Below, one piece after another: positions 46,196-56,873 of a stretch of DNA of 64,000 bases (position 1 is its first letter; each line of letters begins with the position of its first letter). Origin of the DNA: Garcia nutans (taxonomy: Eukaryota; Streptophyta; Magnoliopsida; Malpighiales; Euphorbiaceae); the NCBI GenBank assembly GCA_947685225.1, contig CANTUV010000039.1, forward strand, positions 38,494,001 through 38,558,000. Direction: 5' to 3'. Under the pieces are notes generated by a model. That model was not told the origin of the DNA, did no database searches, and was given only the letters and a program-made list of their open reading frames with translations. Made by a program: the position numbers and the translations under genes.

Positions 46196-46976
46196 GGGTG
46201 TTTTTATTCATTTTGCAGGGTACCCTAGCAATATATATCCTCTCCTTAAGGATATTGGAATGAAGATTGGCAAAAGGAATCTTTTTCCTTGGATGGATCT
46301 TTTGTTTGGCTAAATGTGCATTTGTTTTGTCATTCAGAGAATCTTTTTCTCTTGCATATATGGGGGAATCATTTTCCTCCATTGCATAAAAAATTGTTTT
46401 CAAATGAATTTCTTCTCTTTCTGTTCAAAAGTTATGAGTCTGTATAGCAAGTAGCGCTGACCGGCAGGTCTCCTCGATTATGCCGGCGGACAGCCAAAGT
46501 GTCCTCCCTGTTGTCGTAAACCATTCCAATCCTTTTGGAGTGGCCCATGAGTAATCGTACTGTTGGACCCACGCGAAACTCCTTGTTTCACATGTGGTTA
46601 GATATATCTTACTCAAGACTCAAGGGTCCCTATGATAAGCCGATTCTCTATTTTTCACATAACAATAGAACCTTCCCTTAGGTTGTATGTACCCAATGAT
46701 AGTGCTGCATTCCATTAAAATGAATTATGATGTGATGAGGTGCATTCATGCAACATAAACATTATTTTGGGGGAAAATCTTTTGGGGAAAACTTTTGATG
46801 TATATAAGTGGACCAAGAGTTTTCCTACCCTACACACCACCCTGATCTCTTGCCCTTAACCTTTACAGGTACCCACCATCCGTGTGCCTTCACCTACACC
46901 AGACACACCAATACCAACTGTGCTATCCCCTACAAGTTCTACTACCCCAACTTCACCAACTACTCCAATTACTGAA

Positions 46977-49847
46977 ATGGCCACAATTGAACAGATTAAG
47001 GCTTTGCTGGATGGTCAAGTTAAGGAAATTGAAGCTAAGATGCAAGAGAGAATTGATGAAGCTTTAGCTGCCCAAAGGGTAGCCATCCTGGCTGAATTAG
47101 GAGGGGCACCAAAGACAGTCACTACTTCTGAAATTTTGGGGAAAGAACCTATTGCGGGACAAACTAGTACCCCCATGACTGCTCAGAATACCCCTGTCAT
47201 CAATTTGGAGGATCCACCCTCTAAGAATGTCACTGAAACTGATGAACTGAAAAGGAAACTTGAATTGCTTGAGAGGTCAATCACTGCCATGAAAACTCAC
47301 AAAGAGGTGGTAGACATGGATTCCTTATCCTTGTTTCCCCAAGCTAGATTGCCTCCAAAATTCAAGATGCCTGGGATGGACAGATTTGATGGGACCACTT
47401 GCCCTAAAACTCACCTGAAAATGTATGTGGGAGCCTTAAGTCCTTGGGGTTTGAATGATGAGCTCTTTGCTCAACTCTTCCAACAATCCCTGACTGGGGC
47501 TGCCCTTAAATGGTTTGTGAGTCTAGACCGTTCCAAGATTAAGACCTGGGAAGACATCTGCAATGCATTTAACTCTCAATACCACTACAATATTGAGGTG
47601 GATGTCACTAGAAGAGAACTTGTGACCACCAAACAAAACAACAATGAACCCTTCTCCTCGTTCCTTACGAGGTGGAGGGCAAAAGCCGCCCAGATGATCA
47701 ATCGCCCTTCAGAACAAGAGCATATTGATATCATAATCAGGAATTTAAGACCTACATATCAGGCTCAACTGCAAACCCAATATCTACCTACTTTCAAATC
47801 GCTCATTGCGACTGCAACCACGGTAGAAGATTTGATACAGTTGGGTAAAATAGTGGATGAGGGGGCTGCATCGAAATATAAGAAACAAAGCCAAACTCCT
47901 TCCTCAAGCAAGGTCAATCAAGTGGCCAATATTGCCCCTGCGAATCCTTTACGTGTGGGAAATCTTGGGCCGAGAAATTAGCCGAGAAGGCAATATACTG
48001 ACCTTGGAGTGCCCCTTCATTTGGTATTTAAAAAGGCTGTGGAAGGGAAATATCTGAAGCCTTTGGACCCAAGACCTCCTCCAAACCCATTACCTTCTAG
48101 TTATAAAGTCAATGAATATTGTGAATACCATCAAGGGAATGGGCATAAAACAGATGCTTGCTGGACACTGAAAAACCGCATCCAGGATCTGGTGGATGGT
48201 GGTGACATCATTCCTCTCAGGAGGCAACCAAACATCAACACTAACCCTTTGCCCAATCATTCCATCCACGCCATTACTGTGGAAGAAGAGTTGTTTGATC
48301 CTTTCAAACTTCTCTTGGAAATGAATGAAGTGTGTGTGTTAGATTTGAATGACCTTGCTGAAGAGGTCAGTGCTCTGACAAGAAGTGGAAGACAATATCA
48401 GCCACTTGACTTGGGAAAAACCCCTACAACCTCAAATCACCCCCATAAGAAAACACCAAAGCCAAAAGAAGACCCTGTCCTCACTCAGCTTAAGCAAACC
48501 CAAGCTAAGGTGTCAATTTGGGAGCTCCTTGCTTCCTCATTCCCACACCGCCAGGCTCTCAGCGAAGCTTTGAGTCAACTTGATACACCAGTGGACACAA
48601 GCCCAGAAGCTTTGGTGGCCACTTTGACCCAATCAACCAAGGCATTGAGTATCAGGTTTTCTGATGTAGATTTACCAGAAGACGGTAAGAAACACAATGA
48701 TGCTCTATACATCACCATACAGACTGGGGGAAAGACTGTGCCCATGGTTCTCATTGATAATGGGTCAGCCTTAAATGTGTGTCCTTTGAAAGTAGCAAGC
48801 TGTTTGGGGTTGGAGACTACAGATCTTACACCTTCTGATCAAATTGTGAGAGCATATGATAACACTCGAAGAGAAATTTTGGGTGTTGCCACTCTAGAAA
48901 TTGCTACTGGGCCGGTGAAAATGAAAGTGCCCTTTCAGGTCATTGATGTACCCGCGAGCTTTAATCTCCTCCTTGGAAGGCCGTGGATTCATCAAATTAA
49001 TGTTGTACCTTCTTCACTACACCAAAAACTTAAATTCCCTTTTGAAGGAAAAATCATCACTATCAAAGGGGACACCTACGAAATCAACAGGAAAACCATG
49101 GATCAGTCTCTCCTTGAGGTTGTTCCTGGTGAAACCGCCATGACCTTGACTGGGTTTCATTATGACACAGTTCAATGCATAGAAGGTGAAAAACCCAAAG
49201 GGCCATTTGTCTCATATGACTTTGGGGAGGTCCAAATCAACTGCCTAGTGGGAATGATGCTGAGGGTAGGTCTATTGCCCGGCATGGAAATGATGAAGTC
49301 TGGGAGAAAAACACTCGTAGTACGGCCATGGGAAGAGCCTGAGAATAAGGGAACTTTTGGCTTGGGGTACAAACCTACAGACGAGGAAATAGAAGAGTTT
49401 GAGCGTGGAAGGAAGAAAAAGGGAAATTGGGGGGCAAGAAGCCTCAAAATGCGCCCTTACTTTAGAACTCTGAATGGTCACTTTTGCAAACCTGGAAAGG
49501 CAGTTCATCACCGTGGTTTTCAGGAACCATTCTATTCTCCTATGACCGGAAAGAAGCTACCGGGTTTTGAAATGTTTGCTGATGTTGTGGCCATAAAAGA
49601 AGAAGAGCCAGAACCTGAAACTGACCCCCAAATGGAAGATTTCATGCGGCCTAGTCTCTTTGATGAGGTTGCTATGATACCCAATGTCGAAGACAAAAGG
49701 GACTTCACAAAGCTGATCAAGACAACAAATGGACCACTGATGAACTGGTATGCCGAGGAGGGACAAGCTGCTGTAGACAAAACTAGTCCAGTGTCACACC
49801 TTGAACCCGAGTCCTGTACCGAGTCAAATTCTGAGTCAAACACCTAG
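46977..49847 (+). pseudogene. Element C gag and protease, one internal TAG, ended by a TAG before RT
   Basis: The start chosen is the ATG at 46977 (MATIEQIKALLDGQVKEIE). The frame is also open upstream to the leader, so splicing could add an N-terminus. The gag domain spans about 47340-47850 (PKFKMPGMDRFDGTTCPKTH, WRAKAAQMINRPSEQEH). TAG at 47979-47981 interrupts RN-x-PRRQYTDLGVPLHLV. After it come a nucleocapsid motif C-X2-H-X4-H-X4-C (CEYHQGNGHKTDAC, near 48118) and the protease: active site VLIDNGSALNVCPL near 48750, LLLGRPWIHQINVVPSSLHQ near 48970. The linker includes a D-box-like FEMFADV. The frame ends at TAG 49845-49847 within a Ser/Glu-rich stretch. No frameshift anywhere. Confidence 0.94.
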
Positions 49848-52800
49848 TCAGAGTCTAATTTTGAGTCTTCTGTAAGTTCAGATATAGAAAACCCTAATGT
49901 CGAGTCTAATGTAATCTTGGAGAATGACTCCGTTATTATCAATGAAACCGTTCCGATTCTTGGTTACCCTGTGTCTTTCACTTTCCAAGTATTATCTAGC
50001 AAAAATGAAATAAAGGAAATAAATGAAAAGATAATAATTGGCAAAGAAAATGAACATACATACATTGCATATGATTGTGTGAATAAGGAACAGGTTGTCG
50101 AGTGCATCAGAAGATATGTTGACTGCTTCATGTGGAAGACAAGTGATGTCACAGGAATAGACCCAGCCATAGCAGTTCACAAGATTCCGCTATACCCAGG
50201 TGCGAAGCCGGTTAAGCAGAAATTGAGAAGAATGAAGCCAGAATGGTCTTTGAAAATTAAAGAGGAGGTTGCCAAGCAACTGGACAATAAGTTCATAGAA
50301 CCGATTGCCTACCCTTCCTGGTTAGCAAACATTGTGCCTGTCCCGAAGAAAGACGGAAAGGTCAGGATGTGTGTTGACTACAGAGATTTGAATAAGGCCT
50401 GTCCCAAGGACGATTTTCCACTACCACACATCGATTTGCTGATAGACAGGATGGCTGGGCATGTGATGGTTTCCATGACTGACCTCGCGGTTGGGTACAA
50501 TCAGATCCTAGTTCACCCACCAGACAAAGAGAAGACAACTTTCATTACAGAATGGGGCACTTTCTGCTACAGGGTTATGCCTTTTGGATTGATAAATGCA
50601 GGGGCTACCTACCAAAGGATGGCGACAATAGTCTTTCATGACATGATACACAAAGAAGTAGAAGTGTATGTTGACGATATGATTGTCAAGTCAAAATCTC
50701 CAGAAGAACACGTTGAAGCACTTGAGAAGTTCTTCCTTAGACTTCGCAAGTACAATTTGAAGCTTAATCCTGCAAAATGCCTCTTTGGTGTGACATCGGG
50801 CTTATTTTTGGGATATCTGGTCAGCAAGAAAGGAATAGAAGTTGATCCAGCAAAGTCAAAGGCTATTCTGAAAATGCCTCCACCAAGAACAGAGAAAGAG
50901 GTTCGAGGCTTGCTAGGTAGATTACAGTATATCAGTCGATTCATATCACAGTCGGCTGAGACTTGTGGTCCTATCTTTAAGCTACTAAGGAAAGGTGCTT
51001 CGCAAGAATGGAATGAAGACTGTCAGAAGGCCTTCGACAAGATCAAAGAATACTTGTTAAGTCCGCCAATTCTACAACCTCCCAGAATGGGAAAACCTCT
51101 GCTCTTGTATTTGTCTGTAACAGATGAAGCCATGGGGGCAATGCTAGCTCAAGAGGCTGAAGATACAAAGGTGGAAAATGCAATTTACTACCTCAGCAAA
51201 AGGATATTGGACTATGAGTTAAAGTATAACAAGATTGAGAAGTTGTGTTTAGCCTTGTATTGGGCTTGTACGAAGTTACAACACTACTTGTCTTCTTACA
51301 CTACTTATGTCATCGCAGAACAGAGTCCCTTGAAATTCCTTATGGAGAGGCCTGTTTTGGACAGCAAAATGGCTAAGTGGGTGTCAACATTGGCAGCCTT
51401 TGACTTGAAATTTGTTCAAAGGAAAGCTGTGAAAGGCGGGGCAATAGCTGACCAATTAGCAGAATTACCTATAAAAGACGAGATGCGAGAAATGGGTTTC
51501 CCTGACGAAGACCTCCTGAATGTGGAAAGAAGTGTTTGGGAGATGTATTTTGATGGAGCATCCAATTATCATGGAAACGGAATTGGAATTGTGTTCAAAA
51601 CTCCTTGTGGAGAATACATTCCATTCGCAGTTAAACTTGACTTTAGCTGCACAAACAACGAAGCAGAATATGAAGCTTGCATCAATGGGCTTGAAGCCGC
51701 CCTGAAATTGGGGATTAAGGACCTAAAGGTCTATGGTGATTCTATTTTAATAGTATCACAAGCTTTAAGGAAATGGAAGATAAGAGAAGAGCGTTTGGTT
51801 CCTTACCTACAACGCCTTGATCATTTGGCACAACAGTTCAATGATCTGTCCTTTGAATATCTCCCAAGAGCAAAGAATCAGTTTGCTGATGCCTTGGCTA
51901 CTTTAGCTTCCATGATCAATATCAGGGAGGGGAAAGTCATTCGTCCATTGAAAGTTCAGCTTCAGAAGCAACATGCCCACATAATGCATTTGGCCAATGG
52001 TAAACCATGGTTTTGGGATATCAAGACCTATCTCAAGGATGGAAGTTATCCGGAGGGATCATCAAAGGTTGATCAGAGGGCCATAAGGCAACTAGCCACA
52101 GGTTACATTCTTAATGGAGATATCCTCTACAAGAGGAGTTGGAATGGAATGCACCTAAGGTGTGTAAATGAAGCAGAGGCTAAGCGGATAATGGAAATGG
52201 TACATGGTGGCGAATCAGGACCACACATGTATGGGATCGCCTTGGCTCGAAAAATTGCCAATCTAGGATATTATTGGTCTACCATGAATGCTGACTGCGT
52301 GGCATTTGTACAAGAATGCCATCAGTGTCAGATATTTGCCAAGATGCAGAAGCAACCTCCCGTTGCCCTGAATCCGATCACTTCTCCATGGCCCTTCGCT
52401 ACTTGGGGAATTGATATAATTGGAAAAATACATCCAAAAGCCTCAAATGGACATCAGTTTATCTTGGTAGCAGTGGATTACTTCACAAAGTGGGTTGAAG
52501 CAGCTTCCTATGCAGAATTAGATGCCAAAAAGGTCGCGCAGTTTGTCCGAACCAACATCCTTTGTCGGTACGGAACACCATTTGAGATTATCACTGATAA
52601 TGGAACTCATTTCCAAGCAGAATTTGCTAAGCTTTTGAAGGATAAGAATGTCCAGCATCATAAGTCCTCTCCTTATAGACCTCAAACAAATGGAGCTGTA
52701 GAAGCAGCGAACAAGTCTATAAAGGTGATCATACAAAAAATGATCAAGAAGCATAGGCGTTGGCATGAGAAGTTATCATTGGCCTTGTGGGGATACAGAA

Positions 52801-53252
52801 CATCAATTAGAACTCCTACTGGGGCAACCCCGTATTCCCTGGTGTACAGAATGGAAGCAGTACTCCCCATTGAACTGGAAGTTCAATCAGCGAGAATAAT
52901 TCAAGAAAGTCAGATAAATGAAGCTGAATGGATCAGCAGTTATCATCATCAGTTGTTGGGTTTGGATGAGAAAAGACTTCAAGCTCTACATCAGATTCAA
53001 GGGTATCAGAGGTGAATGGCCAGACATTTCAACAAAAAGGTCAAAGATTGAAAGTTGGAAGAAGGTTGTTTGGTTCTGAAAGAGATCAGAACACCTGTTA
53101 CAGATCCTCATGGGAAGTTTCGTCCTCATTGGGCGGGACCCTACATTTTGAAGAAAATACTTTCCGGCGGAGCCGTCATCTTGTCTGATTTAGATGGTCT
53201 GGAGTTCACAAACCCATGTAATCTGGATCAACTAAAAAGATATTATGTATGA
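49848..53252 (+). pseudogene. Element C pol: RT, two RNase H domains and integrase, two TGA codons near the end
   Basis: Same frame as gag. RT: VPVPKKDGKVRMCVDYRDLN, MPFGLINAGATYQRM and catalytic VYVDDMIVKS near 50665-50690. A Ty3-type RNase H (about 51090-51470, PLLLYLSVTDEAMGAML) is followed by the second Tat-type RNase H (about 51540-51915: MYFDGASNYHGNGIG, NNEAEYEA, VYGDSILI, FADALATLAS). Integrase: HHCC-like zinc region GPHMYGIALARKIAN to CHQCQIF (about 52217-52335); core with D in WGIDIIGK, D in IITDNGTHF and E in NGAVEAANK; C-terminal GPYILKKILSGGAVILSD. TGA at 53013-53015 and 53049-53051 replace Arg codons. It ends after LKRYYV at 53252. It copies and integrates the element. Confidence 0.95.
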
Positions 53253-53427
53253 TCATGCATTCCAAAAAGGAACTACATTAGACCTGATTCTCGTAAACTA
53301 ATTCGAGATATGTAGGCAGCTCTCCTTGAGCACGGTCTAAATTTTAATAAAAATCATTCATTCATCTTTCTTTTGCCAACATAAAAAAAAACAAAAAAAC
53401 AAAAACAAAACGAAACAAAAAAAATCC

Positions 53428-53561
53428 CGCTAAGCCAAAAACCCGCAAAGGGCGGCTTAGGCAATAGTGGGGCCCGCTAAGCTGAAAACCCGCAAAGGGC
53501 GGCTTAGGCAAGAATGGGTAAGAGCTCGCTAAGTTGAAAATCCAAAAGGACGACTTAGGCA
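53428..53561 (+). repeat. Post-pol tandem hairpin array of element C
   Basis: Three copies at 53428-53462, 53475-53509 and 53527-53561, spaced about 50 bp. Outer stems: CTAAGCC/GGCTTAG, CTAAGCT/GGCTTAG, CTAAGTT/GACTTAG. Inner stems: CCC-GCAAA-GGG twice, then TCC-AAAA-GGA. The C-to-T in one arm is matched by G-to-A in the other in both stems of copy 3, which is what selection on RNA pairing would produce. The array starts 175 bp after the pol stop. Confidence 0.8.
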
Positions 53562-53773
53562 AAAATAAGAGCAAATAAATAAAGTAGATAATGCTTGGAA
53601 AGCAAACAAAAGGGTCATTCATTAAGAATCATTCATTACAAAAAGAGAATCATCTGTTACAAAAAGAGTCATTCAACCTATAAAATACAAAAAGGTCAAG
53701 TCATATTCCCCAAAAAACCAAAAAAGGTAAAAACAACCCAAAAACAGAAAAGACAATGGAGTCACCCTGGGAT

Positions 53774-55106
53774 CTAAATCCTACACCTCCTACAGGGGGC
53801 AGAGTCTTCAGCGTCTTCCTTAGTCCCGGAACTCTCCGCAATATCCACCTTTTCCTCACTAAGAGGAACCACCTCCTCTCCCTCTAACTCCTGCAGCAAT
53901 GCACACCTCCTCGGTTTCTCAACGGGCCAAACCTCAGCTATAAACCAGGTCCTGTACTCTGGAGTGGGCTGAACCAGGGAAGGCTCTGCACAAGGCCTGA
54001 TCATCCGATGGTCTCTGACCCAAGTCTGTAGAACAGCCCGAGTAACCCCGGGGGTAATAGGAGAAGCAATGGTAAGCCCGACAGGAAGGGGAACTCTCTG
54101 ATCAATACCCATCTGCCTGAGGACGCGGGAAGCACTGTACCAAGTACTGTGAGTGAACCCAAGCAGGTAGACATGGTTGTGCATGGCATTTGCCTCCATG
54201 AATTGAGGAATCCTATACCAAGGGACAAACCATAATAATTCTTCCGGTCCAAGCTCAAACAGCCAAACAGTCCATTCGGCCATAGAGGGAAAAGAAATCT
54301 GAATTTTCCTGGTGCGGTACTGCGAAGGGTTGTAGGTCAAAGTCTGGGGGGCTGCAACCACTCGAAAATGATCTCTCAGCCAAACCTGAAAAAAATAGAT
54401 CCTTTCTATTTTACAAAGGAAAAGAGAGATGATGGAATAAGCAAAAAAAGAAACAAAAGGTATAAATTACCTAAAGGATGACCGGGGTGACGGTCCAACG
54501 TTCAAATCCAAGTGCACATCTGTCGAGACTCTGAATAGTCTCAGCCAGGATCATGCCCCCGATACAGTTGAGCTCTTCCATTTGCCTAACCATTGGGCAA
54601 AGTTTCAAATCTCCAAAGCCGGGGTCACGGTTGAAGAGGAACCCAGCTAACAGACAAAAGACGAAGGCTAGCATTCTATGCCTCAATTGAACATCATCTT
54701 CAAAATCGGCGGTCAAGAATTCATCAATTAGGGGAAGCAGCATCGCCTTATCCCCATCTACAATCATAGCTTGGGCTTGGGGTTTTGTGAAGCTAAAAAG
54801 TCTCTGAAAAGATCCCACATAGCCGATTTGGACCTCATGCCTCACAAGAGGGGCATTTGGGTCGCACCCAATGATCGAGCAGAACTCCTCAAAAAGAGGA
54901 CACATTTCCTCCATCCGAGCCCCAAATCTGAAAACATGGGCTTGGGGATCCCAAAACCTGATGCAAGAGTGCAAAAAATCCCAGTCTACAGCTACACCTC
55001 TGAGGGTGGCGACAGCTTTCAACCCGTACCTCCCCATGTTGATCCTTTTAACATTGTGGAGACTTTTGGTCCAATTATGCATCACGTGATTAAAAAGGGG
55101 ATTCAT
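53774..55106 (-). pseudogene. Second antisense gene of element C (DUF7745-like), two exons, one nonsense codon
   Basis: Start at the ATG at 55106 (MNPLFNHVMHNW); open frame upstream is only a TTA microsatellite giving a Tyr run. Exon 1 (55106-54471) has DFLHSCIRFWDPQAHVFRFG and the CPLFEEFCSIIGCD block that I associate with DUF7745-type proteins. The intron (54470-54386, 85 bp) has GT-AG ends and a T-rich acceptor, with both exons in phase 0. Exon 2 (54385-53774) has VWLRDHFRVVAAP, LLWFVPWYRIPQF and an acidic C-terminus (EGEEVVPLSEEK). The last codon of exon 1 is TAG where CAG would join the frames, so this copy is probably inactivated by one C-to-T change. Function is unknown. Confidence 0.75.
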
Positions 55107-55118
55107 TGTTATTTGAAA

Positions 55119-55143
55119 ATAATAATAATAATAATAATAATAA
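55119..55143. repeat. (AAT)n microsatellite
   Basis: Eight perfect AAT/TTA units. On the minus strand it falls in the 5' untranslated region of the second antisense gene and creates an artefactual Tyr run. Confidence 0.9.
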
Positions 55144-55197
55144 GATCTTGCAGTAAGAGGATTGCTTTCTGGCCCACAGATGTAAGACAACCTTGAG

Positions 55198-55285
55198 TTT
55201 TATACTGGTCTGGCCCGGGCGGCGGCTCGGCCGCCGAAAGAACGGCAGCTCGGCCGTCGCTTCCGGCAATTTGGCCGCCGCCGAC
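55198..55285 (-). promoter_or_regulatory. Promoter of the second antisense gene of element C
   Basis: On the minus strand, TATAAAA (55204-55198) lies about 92 bp before the ATG at 55106. It is directly preceded by a GC-rich island (55206-55285) with CGGCGGCC, GGCCGAGC and GCCGCCGCCCGGGCC. The LTR U3 has the same layout (CGGCCGCC-rich island, then TATAAATA). Confidence 0.65.
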
Positions 55286-55653
55286 CGTCCTGATTCCTCT
55301 TTTTTGATGTTTTGTAAAATTCTCGTGTTTTGGCCCTGTTTTGGCCCTGTTATGTGCTATTTTTTGGGATTGTGTCAGGGATTTATTTTTAAAAGAGATT
55401 TCTAAAAAGAAAAAAAAGCATCATGCATACATATGTGCTGTTAATACTAACAAACAAGTGCAGGTTTACAGATAAGTTCAGATAACAGCTGAAAAACATG
55501 AAAGGTACAAAGTACAGAAGGGGCATAGTTCAAGTACAGCAAGCATAGTTCAAGACAAGTATGAAAAAAAAAAAGAGAAAAAGAGAAAGAGAAGGTATCA
55601 GAGTTGGTGTATGTCAACATATATAAAGATAGGGGAAATGTTCTTTACATTAC

Positions 55654-56686
55654 CTCCCAAAAGTAATACAAGCCACACGGCGTAATACGGGTATAGCAGA
55701 GGTCTGACATGTCGTCATACAACCTACACAGCATCATGCTAGCCCAATCGTACGTATGAAGCCGTGTCAGGTCAAGTAGGCTCTTCAGCACATTAAGACT
55801 CACTGCATCTTTCCTGTTTGATAAGAAAGAGCTAGCAAACAGGAGAAGCAAGGTAAACCTGGCCGCCTGGTCAGCAGTAAGGTTGCCTGTCTCGTAACCA
55901 GTGTAGATACCTGGCGCTTGCTCCACAAGCCAACTCCGCTGAATGCAGCGAGGCGCCTGATATCGAGGATAGTCAACCCCGATCAAAGTAATCATGTCGG
56001 CTGAAGAAATGTCCTGCCGCCAGTCATCATAGGACTCCACCATCTCAACGCCAAAGGGAATCCCAGAAATGATGGAAAAGTCAGTAGGCGTCATTGTCAT
56101 CTCCCCCCAAGAAAAATGGAAAGTGTCAGTAGTAGGCCACCAGCGCTCGGCTAAAGCACAGATCAAATCCCGGTGGATATCTCTGCCCACATCTATAGCC
56201 CTCAAATGGTGGAGGAAAGCAGGTCTGATAAGATCCCCCACTGGGTGCCCGGCATCAAAGATGTAAGCCGGAATAGTAACCATCGGATGCTCAGCTATAG
56301 ATATCTTGATTGTAGAGTCCTAAAAAAAAAATTCAGAAAAGTTGGACAAATTCAGAAAAGATTTAAGTTCTTTCCCCAGCCGGGTGTGGATTCCTAAAGG
56401 ATTATTTCTAAGTTCTTTACTAGAAATAATTACTGATGGCAGAACATAATGAAGCCTAGTACTAATCCTAATTCATTACTAGTACATGTAAAGGAAAGGT
56501 TCCTAAAGTTTATTTCTAAGTTCCTTACTGGAAATAAATAAAATTCCTAAGCATGCATACTAGATGGACAAACGGGAGAGTACTCACCTCATAGCAGCCG
56601 GTCCGAGAACTATGCTTCTCCTCCTCAAGTAAAAGATTGCAGGGAGGGAGTGGGATTTAGAAGTCTTCAAAGCCGGTGAAATCCAT
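55654..56686 (-). pseudogene. Antisense plant-mobile-domain (PMD) gene of element C, truncated
   Basis: Exon 1: 56686-56588 (33 codons, MDFTGFEDF, then TAA at codon 10, then HSSRTGCYE). Intron 56587-56320, GTGAGT to TTTTTTAG. Exon 2: 56319-55654 (222 codons, DSTIKIS), ending YYFWE before GTAATG. Both exons are in phase 0. The PMD core reads LICALAERWWPTTDTFHFSW then GEMTMTPTDFSIISGIPFG, with a later RFTLLLLFASSFLSN block. It corresponds to exons 1-2 of the element B gene. Exons matching B exon 3 onward (VWAYEH) were not found between 55290 and 55653. PMD proteins of plants act in transcription and silencing. The role in the element is unknown. Confidence 0.82.
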
Positions 56687-56760
56687 CGTCGAAAGAAAAT
56701 TTGAAAGAAGTGAAAGAAGAAGAATGAATGAAAGCAAATGAAAATTGAATGAAATGAGCC

Positions 56761-56768
56761 TATTTATA
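56761..56768 (-). promoter_or_regulatory. TATA box of the element C antisense PMD gene
   Basis: TATAAATA on the minus strand, about 75 bp upstream of the ATG at 56686, in the 180 bp between that ATG and the 3' LTR. It points into the element, opposite to gag-pol. Confidence 0.65.
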
Positions 56769-56826
56769 GAAAAAACTGAAAACGAGGGTCTTTTTGCACC
56801 TCGCTCAAAATTCGCTCTTCAGAAGA

Positions 56827-56873
56827 CCACTGAGTTCCATAAATCATTTTTATGGACCCCAGTGGGGGGCAAT
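56827..56873 (+). repeat. Hairpin and polypurine tract before the element C 3' LTR
   Basis: Inverted repeat 56827-56865, arms CCACTGAGTTCCATAAA and TTTATGGACCCCAGTGG (15 of 17 paired), loop TCATTT. The purine-rich AGTGGGGGGCAAT (56861-56873) then leads to the LTR start at 56874 and should prime plus-strand DNA. The 3' hairpin arm overlaps the start of the purine tract. Confidence 0.75.

Noticed and set aside
53774..54361. Exon 2 of the second antisense gene as an independent gene starting near 54361
   Set aside because: No ATG at its start (the frame opens with GTG), and a good splice acceptor directly upstream joins it in phase to exon 1.
55107..55190. N-terminal extension with eight tyrosines on the second antisense protein
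   Set aside because: It is translation of an AAT microsatellite lying directly downstream of the TATA box; the first good ATG is at 55106.
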